Origin: Saprospiraceae bacterium
Lineage (GTDB): Bacteria; Bacteroidota; Bacteroidia; Chitinophagales; Saprospiraceae
DNA length: 57,071 nucleotides
Direction: 5' to 3'
NCBI GenBank assembly: GCA_020628855.1
Contig: JAHDEL010000010.1
Span: 1 to 57,071, forward strand
The notes beneath the pieces were generated by a model that worked only from the letters and a program-made list of their open reading frames with translations, did no database searches and had not been told where the DNA came from. Positions 43,401 to 49,596 of this stretch are shown in pieces. Both the position numbers and the translations under genes were made by a program. Position 1 is the first letter of the stretch. Each line of letters opens with the position of its first letter.

Positions 43401-43726
43401 AAAGCAACACCGAGCACAAACATGTCAATATATGTCTTGTGGGTCATGACAAAAGCAACAGAGTGTCTGCGCATCAACTTGGCAAGCTCTTTAATTTCAG
43501 AAAGGTTGACATCAATGACTTTTTCATAAGCACGATCGATTATGAACTCAGCCATCTGCACTCCAAATGTTTGAAGCAATGGATGCTGATACGTATACAT
43601 CTCTCGAAGAGCCTTCGCAGCTTCTTCTCTGATCAAAGCATATTCAGCATTCTGTTGATTTGCGATACCTTTTAAAATGGTTGCAAATCGATTGTCATTA
43701 AGCAGTTTTTCTATTGCTTCTTCCAT
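40478..43726 (-). CDS. Three-module GPAT - HAD phosphatase - AGPAT acyltransferase
   Basis: 1082 residues. Residues 1 to about 600 resemble PlsB glycerol-3-phosphate acyltransferase, with motifs HKTYID (96), GTIFIRRSF (138), EGTRSRTG (175) and YIPISIVYD (208), then a helical region as in the C-terminal part of PlsB. Residues about 625-850 are a HAD-IB hydrolase: DLDRTL (630), VSAATP (733) and DSFEDMP (801). Residues about 880-1082 are PlsC: NHQSNVD (918) and PEGTRS (990). Together these could make lysophosphatidate, acylate it to phosphatidate and possibly dephosphorylate lipid, feeding diacylglycerol to the convergent WS/DGAT. HAD-PlsC fusions are known; adding a PlsB module gives the whole route in one chain. 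The HAD substrate is not known. Divergent from the M15-type peptidase. Confidence 0.88.
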   Translation of the reverse strand: MEEAIEKLLNDNRFATILKGIANQQNAEYALIREEAAKALREMYTYQHPLLQTFGVQMAEFIIDRAYEKVIDVNLSEIKELAKLMRRHSVAFVMTHKTYIDMFVLGVALARHGLKTPFIFAGINMAFAGLGQLGKRAGTIFIRRSFRDDAIYKASLRHFIGSLVESKEHFMWALEGTRSRTGKLVWPKMGILKYIQEAESKSSGQVKYIPISIVYDLIPDVEDMTQEGRGKVKKSESLAWFINYVRKMGEDHGKISLRIGQPVEYTDLEKSIIPDDEENATPSISKFAFELAHGINHVTPVTTSSLICSALLSKFALTKRSIESIVYQLMQIIESQKADALVDKGKNLGENIQRALNLLLKSNVIQLVGDGVTAKYSIVPEQFLKANYYANMATHHLYHRAFIELAVMQVIEENPTNPLLRFWEIIMDIRDLFKFEFFYSNKASFSDMIEMQLDSMHPAWQSLLTNGPDSAKSLLGSQQIMISQVVLKTLLEAYKVVGYSLRSLDSGRNYDQKQLLRACLFYGEELHWKGKIHRLESVSKPFISNGLRIAKNKQLLPTLDNPKTKELDDWIGYLTKLSIAMESMQDLIPNKLLAAPSIETSNAVPGSFVNDMKNTVIEGEDGRHIAAFFDLDRTLISGFSAKQFVQARIKSGKMSPKELASQFSGALVYALGNKNFAGLAAISAKGVKGVSEQSLIDLGEEVYLKHLAKAIYPQSRALVEAHLNKGHTVAIVSAATPYQVEPVARDLGISHIMCTRMEVSNGKFTGEIVEPACWGEGKAIAGRTFAEKHDINLSKSYFYTDSFEDMPLLEIVGHPRPVNPDKELSAFSMENEWNIFRFNDTGRPNITSMLRTGMTLTSVAPAVISGLSSGLFNRDWNEGKNSMMAMVGDLGTRISGIKLVIKNEDNMWKARPAVFIFNHQSNVDLMIMAKLLRKDAVGIAKKELQYTPLGPIFKAAGMIFIDRANKEKAIAALKPAVEALKTGTSIGLAPEGTRSYDYTLGKFKKGAFHMAMQAGVPIVPVVIKNAHDAMPRGSNVIRPAIVDVTVLNPVPTKNWKKTTLDKHIAAIRRMYLEELGQEDTYS

Positions 43727-43827
43727 TAACTACAAGTTAGAAAAATAGAAATTGAATTTAGTATCTGTTAGGAAAATAAAATAGTTTCTCTGCGATGTAC
43801 ATTGTAATTTGGACTAGATTTTTCTTT

Positions 43828-44571
43828 ATGCGATTCAGAACAAAGATTAGGTTATGGCTTCTGGTACTCTTGATTCTAGTGCTACTATCTAAATTTAGCT
43901 TTAAAGCCTTGGATCAATACTATCAAATCGTTCATGACTTGAAGGTGCTGAATCCTAGAGTGTCTTCGTCTGCGCAAATCGATAAGGTTCTCAATGATTT
44001 AGAGACAATTCCGTATTCAAGGCTTGATCAAGAATATAAGAATGAGACCCTGTCTAATGATGATAACTATCGCTCATTGCTTGCTAGTCAAACCTATTAT
44101 GAAGTGTACCGTAAAGATCTCAATAAGAAACTAGTTGGCAATTTCAGAATAAAACAATTCATTAGCAGAGATAAACACTATAACAAAACACTGCTCAATA
44201 AAAACAAACCCATTTACTGGTTGGTTAACCCACTATTACCAAAAAAAATGCTCGAATTGCAGGAGGAACTCAAAGCCCTAGGCTATGATAGAGATGCCTT
44301 TATACTCAGAAATAGTCATAGGCATCCAGTCAGAAATCAACAAGTAGGTGGTGCAAGTAAGAGCAGACATATGGTAGGTGAAGCAGCAGATCTGACCATA
44401 GGAGATATTAATAAAGATGGTAGATATTCAGAAAAAGATAAGCAAATAGTCTTAGACTTATTGGATGAGAAGATTATTGGTGATTTAGGCGGGGTCGGTA
44501 AATATCCTGGGACACGTGCAGTTCACATGGATGTCAGAGGGTATAGAGCAAGATGGGATACCCACAAATAG
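43828..44571 (+). CDS. M15-type peptidase (DUF882/VanY-like) with EF-hand-like loop
   Basis: 247 residues from the ATG at 43828 (MRFRTKIRLWLLVLLILVLL); an ATG 33 nt upstream is possible. A single N-terminal membrane anchor puts the protein in the periplasm. The catalytic domain shows LQEELKALGYD, HRHPVRNQQVGGASKSRHMVGEAADL (the SxHxxGxAxD zinc motif) and HMDVRGYRARW (final zinc His), as in D-Ala-D-Ala carboxypeptidases and YcbK-type peptidoglycan hydrolases. Just after the zinc Asp lies DINKDGRYSEKD, which fits the 12-residue EF-hand calcium loop. It probably trims peptidoglycan cross-links. Its stop is 2 bp from the convergent rimO end. Confidence 0.85.
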   Translation: MRFRTKIRLWLLVLLILVLLSKFSFKALDQYYQIVHDLKVLNPRVSSSAQIDKVLNDLETIPYSRLDQEYKNETLSNDDNYRSLLASQTYYEVYRKDLNKKLVGNFRIKQFISRDKHYNKTLLNKNKPIYWLVNPLLPKKMLELQEELKALGYDRDAFILRNSHRHPVRNQQVGGASKSRHMVGEAADLTIGDINKDGRYSEKDKQIVLDLLDEKIIGDLGGVGKYPGTRAVHMDVRGYRARWDTHK

Positions 44572-44573
44572 AC

Positions 44574-45884
44574 TTATGTAGTTAATTCCCCATACAGATC
44601 AAATTCTTCAGCATCAATAATGGTAGTTTTGACAAAGTCGCCTACTCTGAGATAATGCTCTTTTGCAGCAATTAGTACTTCATTATCTACTTCAGGCGAA
44701 TCACTTTCAGTCCTACCTATAAAATATGATCCTTCTTTTCTGTCTATGAGTACTTTGAATGTTTGACCAATTTTCCCCTGATTCTTTCTAAATGAAATGG
44801 ATTGTTGTATTTCCATCAAGGCATTTGCTCTCCGTGCTTTCTCTTCTGAACTCACATCATCATCCAATTCGAAGCCGGAAGTATCCTCTTCGTGACTGTA
44901 TTGGAATACACCCAATCTTTCGAATTGCATTTCCTCAACGAATGTGCATAATTGTTCGAAATCCTCCTCTGTTTCACCCGGGAAGCCAATTAGCATCGTT
45001 GTTCTAATAGCAATATTAGGCACTTGCTTCCTTGCAAAGGTGATGAGCTCTCTTTGTTCCTGTTGAGTGATTTGTCGTTTCATAGCATGGAGTACCTTAT
45101 CACTTGCATGCTGTAGTGGAATATCTAAGTAGTTGCAAACCTTCGGCTGTCTTGCCATGACTTCAAATATTTCTTTTGGAAATTTTGAAGGATAGGCATA
45201 ATGAAGTCTAATCCACTCAATACCATCCACTTCACATAACGCATCAAGTAGTTCTGGAAGGCTTCTCCTTTTGTAAAGATCAAGACCATAATAGGTTAAT
45301 TCTTGAGCAATCAACATTAGCTCTTTCACTCCATGCCTGGCGAGGTTTTTCGCTTCTTCGACGAGACTTTCTATTGTTCTAGAAATATGCTTGCCCCTCA
45401 TTAATGGTATGGCGCAAAAAGAGCAAGTACGATTACAGCCTTCACTTATTTTAAGATATGCATAATGTTGAGGAGTGGTGATGCTTCTTTGTCCTATAAG
45501 TTCATGCTTATAATCGATATCAAATTTTTCCAGAAGTGCAGGAAGTTCAACTGTTCCAAAGTATGCATCGACTTCAGGAATTTCTTCTTCAAGATTGTCT
45601 TTATAGCGCTGCGAAAGACATCCAGTTACATAGAGTTTGTCTATCTTTTCTTTTTTCTTTAGTTCTGCAAATTCTAAAATCGTATTAACCGATTCTTCTT
45701 TTGCCAGATCAATGAACCCACAAGTGTTGATTATAACGACATCGGCGTCTTCCTGACTTTCATGATCCACATCTACATCATTAGCCTCTAGTTGTGTAAT
45801 CAGATTTTCTGAGTCTACAAGATTCTTACTGCAGCCAAGAGTAATAACATTCACTTTTTCTTTGCCTAATCTTTTGGTCTTCAT
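44574..45884 (-). CDS. rimO: Ribosomal protein S12 methylthiotransferase
   Basis: 436 residues from the ATG at 45884 (MKTKRLGKEKVNVITLGCSKNLVDSE). It has an N-terminal UPF0004 domain with three Cys (LGCSKN, NTCGF, TGCLSQRY) for one iron-sulfur cluster, a radical SAM core with CNRTCSFCAIP (CxxxCxxC), and a C-terminal TRAM domain (FKVLIDRKEGSYFIGRTESD). LGCSKN and the order of Cys are RimO-type rather than MiaB. It adds a methylthio group to Asp of ribosomal protein S12. A TATTTTTG box lies on the minus strand at 45916-45909. Confidence 0.95.
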   Translation of the reverse strand: MKTKRLGKEKVNVITLGCSKNLVDSENLITQLEANDVDVDHESQEDADVVIINTCGFIDLAKEESVNTILEFAELKKKEKIDKLYVTGCLSQRYKDNLEEEIPEVDAYFGTVELPALLEKFDIDYKHELIGQRSITTPQHYAYLKISEGCNRTCSFCAIPLMRGKHISRTIESLVEEAKNLARHGVKELMLIAQELTYYGLDLYKRRSLPELLDALCEVDGIEWIRLHYAYPSKFPKEIFEVMARQPKVCNYLDIPLQHASDKVLHAMKRQITQQEQRELITFARKQVPNIAIRTTMLIGFPGETEEDFEQLCTFVEEMQFERLGVFQYSHEEDTSGFELDDDVSSEEKARRANALMEIQQSISFRKNQGKIGQTFKVLIDRKEGSYFIGRTESDSPEVDNEVLIAAKEHYLRVGDFVKTTIIDAEEFDLYGELTT

Positions 45885-45973
45885 AAAAAATCTGATAACA
45901 ATTGAGCCCAAAAATACATTTAATATGCCAAGGTTACGTTTAATACTTAACTTCAGATCATTAATCTCTTAGT

Positions 45974-46726
45974 ATGAAATTCTTACAGTTGTTTTTGGCG
46001 TTATTCTTTGTGATGTCTGCTGATTCTGCGATTGCTCAATTCTCAGTCTATAGTAGATACATTTCAAATCAAGTGGAGTGGCAGGATGATTGGCAGAATT
46101 ATGTGAGTGACGATGTCATTTATCAATCATCGGTTCAACTTGGTTTGGGGTACTGGTTGAGGTTAAAGAATTATCGCGTAGAGTTTCATCCAGGTGTATA
46201 TTACACAAATAGTCAAACAGAGATTTCATCTAACCAAGTTGTGAATGTCGATGATATCCAAAGTCTGAATAATGTCGCATTGACTGGATTTGGTGTGGAA
46301 GTTCCTATCCATATTTACTTAATGGATATTGAAGGAGACTGCAATTGTCCTACGTTTTCTAAAGACGGCGATTTTTTCTCAAAAGGATTCTATGTTTTTC
46401 TTAATCCAGGCTATGCATTTATGACACATGAACTTACAGGAATGAATACTGACAATAGCAGTTTTGAGCAGAGTAAAACTGATAATGTGCTTACAGCAAG
46501 TGCAGGCGTTGGGATTGATATAGGACTCGGAGATCTATTTACAATAAGTCCTCATGTAGGGTATTATACTTCCCCAAATAATACCATGGAAAGTTTGGCT
46601 TTAGCTGTTGGTTCTGCTGCTGGAGATAATCTCAATACAACAAGAAATGTTAGAGGGTTTTTCGGAGGAATAAGGCTAGCCTTCAGACCAGATTATGTAA
46701 AACAGAGAAGAGCAATGTTTCGTTAG
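45974..46726 (+). CDS. Outer-membrane beta-barrel protein, function unknown
   Basis: 250 residues. Signal peptide (MKFLQLFLALFFVMSADSAIAQ), then alternating hydrophobic and polar strands with aromatic girdles (VQLGLGYWLRLKNYRVEFHPGVYY, FYVFLNPGYAF, ISPHVGYYTS, GFFGGIRLAFRP), typical of small porin-like outer-membrane barrels of Bacteroidota. Two close Cys (DCNCPTF) sit in a probable loop. No specific family recognised. Its stop shares a 4-bp TTAG with the convergent PLP-enzyme gene. Confidence 0.7.
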   Translation: MKFLQLFLALFFVMSADSAIAQFSVYSRYISNQVEWQDDWQNYVSDDVIYQSSVQLGLGYWLRLKNYRVEFHPGVYYTNSQTEISSNQVVNVDDIQSLNNVALTGFGVEVPIHIYLMDIEGDCNCPTFSKDGDFFSKGFYVFLNPGYAFMTHELTGMNTDNSSFEQSKTDNVLTASAGVGIDIGLGDLFTISPHVGYYTSPNNTMESLALAVGSAAGDNLNTTRNVRGFFGGIRLAFRPDYVKQRRAMFR

Positions 46727-47703
46727 TCAAGAAATCCTTGAGCTTTCATCCAGTCATCATTGTAGATCTTGCCGACGTACCTACTTCCATGGTCATGAAA
46801 TATGATCACAACAACATCATCTGGAGTAAGTTGGTCTGACATTTGGCGTAAGCCAGCAAGTGCAGAGCCGCAGCTATTACCAAGTAAAAGCCCTTCTTTT
46901 TGAGCTAATTCTCTTGCAGCTAAAGCACCTTCTTTGTCACCAACTTTTTCAAAATGATCAATGATGTCAAAGTCAATGTTTAATGGGATGATATCTTCTC
47001 CTATGCCTTCGGTAACATAGGGATATATCTCACTTTCATCAAATTCTCCTGTTTCATGATATTTTTTTAATGCTGAGCCATAGGTGTCTACGCCCCAGAT
47101 TTTGATATCAGGATTTTGTTCCTTTAGATACTTTCCGGTGCCACTAATTGTACCACCAGTACCTACACCAACTATGAGATGTGTGATTTTGCCTTCAGTT
47201 TGTTTCCAAATTTCTGGTCCTGTTGATTCATAGTGACCCTGTCGATTTGCAAGATTGTCATATTGATTCATCCAACAAGAATTTGGTATTTCTTTGGATA
47301 ATCTTTCTGCAACTGAATAATAAGAATCAGGGTGGTCAGCTTCAACATTCGTAGGACAAACAATTACTTCTGCGCCAACAGCTCTTAAGATATCAGCTTT
47401 TTCTTTTGATTGCTTATCTGTTGTCGTAAAGATGCACTTATAGCCTTTAACACAAGCAGCAAGCGCTAACCCCATACCTGTATTGCCTGAAGTACACTCA
47501 ATAATGGTACCTCCTGGTTGTAACCTGCCACTTGCTTCAGCATCTTCAACCATTTTCAATGCCATGCGATCTTTAATACTATGGCCTGGATTGAAAGTTT
47601 CGACTTTAGCAAGAACTAGTGCTGGAACATTGGGTACTGACTTTGATAACTTGATCAGTGGAGTATTACCAATTGTTTCTAGGATATTGTTTTTATAGTC
47701 CAA
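46723..47703 (-). CDS. PLP-dependent cystathionine beta-synthase / cysteine synthase family enzyme
   Basis: 326 residues. Fold-type II PLP motifs: the Schiff-base Lys in NPGHSIKDRMAL, the substrate loop ECTSGNTGMGLALA, and the phosphate-binding loop GVGTGGTISGTGKYL. The segments PTNVEADHPDSYYSVAERL, EGIGEDIIP and the end DDWMKAQGFL resemble the catalytic core of cystathionine beta-synthase more than plain CysK, but the C-terminal CBS regulatory pair is absent. It should condense serine or O-acetylserine with homocysteine or sulfide. Given metH nearby, a link to homocysteine is attractive but unproven. Cytoplasmic. Confidence 0.88.
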   Translation of the reverse strand: MDYKNNILETIGNTPLIKLSKSVPNVPALVLAKVETFNPGHSIKDRMALKMVEDAEASGRLQPGGTIIECTSGNTGMGLALAACVKGYKCIFTTTDKQSKEKADILRAVGAEVIVCPTNVEADHPDSYYSVAERLSKEIPNSCWMNQYDNLANRQGHYESTGPEIWKQTEGKITHLIVGVGTGGTISGTGKYLKEQNPDIKIWGVDTYGSALKKYHETGEFDESEIYPYVTEGIGEDIIPLNIDFDIIDHFEKVGDKEGALAARELAQKEGLLLGNSCGSALAGLRQMSDQLTPDDVVVIIFHDHGSRYVGKIYNDDWMKAQGFLD

Positions 47704-47733
47704 TAGTGAAATGTATTTGACACAAAATTAGGA

Positions 47734-48606
47734 TTATTTATAATATTTCATTTCAACAGCAAATCGACTGTCTATTGCACCTAATTGTCTAGCTACACCT
47801 GCTGAAATTACTAAATTAATATCCTCAGGATATGTATTAGATGGTAATGATGCAACTACTGTTGCTATGACTTTCTTATTAACAAGAGGGTTGTATAACT
47901 CTATTTCTGTTTGCGGCTTTGCTTCATCATGGAGAACAAACAGATCATTTGCATTTCCGGTCTTATTCCAAAAAGCTATGCCTCGTTTGTAATGTGGGTC
48001 GAGTACGATTATTACCTCACTCGAATCTGTTTTCTCTTCTGAAGTCGATGCTGCTGTTATGCTATCTTTTTTCTCAACAAATACAGTATCTACTAACACA
48101 TAATCTTCAAATTCGTATTGTTTCTTTTTCGGTAATTCCATAGCTACATTGATCCAGCCTATTTGTAATATTTGATCAACATCTAGTTTGAGATCAGTGA
48201 GTCCATTGATCCTCTGTATATCTTCAATTTGTTGATCGAAATAAATTCTGGAAATTCTGAATATCGTCTCTTTTGGTTTAGTCTTATACACCAAAGGGAC
48301 ATCATTAGGAGAACTTTTGACATCTTTAATTAAATCATCTTTAATTGGAATTATCAGTTCTGAGCCCACTGCTAAAGTAGCATCTTTCTCTATGGAGTTG
48401 ATCTTGGCCAAATAGACCAATGGCAAGTCAAAGGTTCTAGCTAAGCTGTATAGCGTCTCTTTGGGTTGTAGTGTATGGACATAAACTTTTTTGAGGTCTT
48501 TGGTAACTTTAACCTCGATTGTTCTTTCTTGGTTATCTTGCGCTGATAGTGATTGAATCAAACTGATGGATAGAACAATAAGAAAAATCCATTTTTGTAT
48601 GTTCAT
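47734..48606 (-). CDS. Exported protein with two LysM-like domains
   Basis: 290 residues from the ATG at 48606 (MNIQKWIFLIVLSISLIQSLSAQ, a clean signal peptide); the frame is open further upstream. Residues about 40-90 are a LysM domain (VHTLQPKETLYSLARTFDLP, then LAVGSELIIPI), and about 105-150 a second one (YKTKPKETIFRISRIYF, then DLKLDVDQILQIG). The C-terminal 110 residues form a beta-rich unit with FVLHDEAKPQTEIELYNPLVNK and VVASLPSNTYPEDINLVIS, which resembles a SpoIID/RlpA-like beta barrel only loosely. It probably binds peptidoglycan in the periplasm. A TACATTTG box lies on the minus strand at 48636-48629. Confidence 0.85.
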   Translation of the reverse strand: MNIQKWIFLIVLSISLIQSLSAQDNQERTIEVKVTKDLKKVYVHTLQPKETLYSLARTFDLPLVYLAKINSIEKDATLAVGSELIIPIKDDLIKDVKSSPNDVPLVYKTKPKETIFRISRIYFDQQIEDIQRINGLTDLKLDVDQILQIGWINVAMELPKKKQYEFEDYVLVDTVFVEKKDSITAASTSEEKTDSSEVIIVLDPHYKRGIAFWNKTGNANDLFVLHDEAKPQTEIELYNPLVNKKVIATVVASLPSNTYPEDINLVISAGVARQLGAIDSRFAVEMKYYK

Positions 48607-48698
48607 GATGTAGAAATCTAATATTGTGCAAATGTACATCACATTACATAAATTATTAATGTTTTATTACTTCATGTACTAGCATTTAACCAAAGTTT

Positions 48699-49430
48699 AT
48701 GAGTTCAAATCCAGCAAAAGTATCAGCAATCATACCGGCGAGGATACAATCTACTAGGCTTCCTGAGAAAGTTATGAAGAAGATAGGATCAAAGTCAATG
48801 CTTGAGCATACATATACTAATGTTGCACAGTTAGAGTTATTTGAAAACATCATAGTTGCCACTGATAGCAAAAAAGTATTTGATCATGTCCACGCGTTTG
48901 GTGGAGAAGCAATCATGACTTCTGTAGATCACATCTGTGGTACAGACCGTGTGGCTGAGGCAGCACAAGAACTTTCTTCAGATTATATCTTAAATGTTCA
49001 AGCAGACGAACCACTTATAGCTGCAGAGCATATCCTACCTCTCATTGATCTAATTACTCAACCAAAATTTCAAATTGGTACCATCTTTTCTCGTGTACAA
49101 GATAGCTTTCAATTTCAAAATAAGAATTGTGTAAAAGTAGTTTGCGGTAAAGACTCCAAATGCCTGTATTTCTCTAGATCTGGAATACCGTGCAATAGAG
49201 ATACTAATTCCATCGATTACTTTCATCGTCACCAAGGTGTCTATCTTTTCGAGAAGCATACCTTGCTTGAGGTGGTCCGATTACCTAAAAGTAGGTTAGA
49301 GCAAATCGAGCGTTTAGAGCAACTGAGGTGGTTGGAAAATGGATTTACTATTTATGGAGCAGAAGTGCCTAATACCTTGATTAGTATAGATACTGCGGCT
49401 GATTTAGATAAAGTGCGCCAACTGTTCTGA
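48699..49430 (+). CDS. kdsB: 3-deoxy-manno-octulosonate cytidylyltransferase
   Basis: 243 residues. It activates Kdo with CTP to CMP-Kdo for lipopolysaccharide inner-core synthesis. Motifs: AIIPARIQSTRLPEKV (CTP-binding), IIVATDSKKVFD, GTDRVAEAA, ILNVQADEPLI and the C-terminal RLEQIERLEQLRWLENG followed by SIDTAADL. Full length and cytoplasmic. Together with the LptF/G gene it shows a normal Gram-negative LPS system. Divergent from the LysM gene with 92 bp between. Confidence 0.96.
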   Translation: MSSNPAKVSAIIPARIQSTRLPEKVMKKIGSKSMLEHTYTNVAQLELFENIIVATDSKKVFDHVHAFGGEAIMTSVDHICGTDRVAEAAQELSSDYILNVQADEPLIAAEHILPLIDLITQPKFQIGTIFSRVQDSFQFQNKNCVKVVCGKDSKCLYFSRSGIPCNRDTNSIDYFHRHQGVYLFEKHTLLEVVRLPKSRLEQIERLEQLRWLENGFTIYGAEVPNTLISIDTAADLDKVRQLF

Positions 49431-49473
49431 AAATACATTGGCTATTATTACTGATTTCTCATTAAGCAATTAC

Positions 49474-49551
49474 TTTTGTGGCGCGGGGTGCCTAGAAGGC
49501 TGAGATTATACCCATTGAACCTAGAACAGGTAATGCTGTTTAGGGACAGAA
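49474..49551 (+). promoter_or_regulatory. TPP riboswitch (THI element) upstream of a TonB receptor
   Basis: The conserved aptamer parts occur in order: GGGGTGCC (49485-49492), GGCTGAGATTATACCC, TTGAACCT, CAGGTAATGCTG and TAGGGA. The P1 helix pairs TTTTGT (49474-49479) with ACAGAA (49546-49551). It senses thiamine diphosphate in the mRNA leader. The receptor ATG lies 45 nt after P1; no terminator is obvious, so translational control is likely. Confidence 0.95.
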
Positions 49552-49596
49552 TTACGCAATTCAGCGTCAAGGTTCTCCGTATAATATTGATAACAT

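Noticed and set aside
49471-49478. TACTTTTG as a -7 box of the TPP-controlled receptor
   Set aside because: It overlaps the P1 helix of the aptamer; transcription starting after it would cut off the riboswitch.
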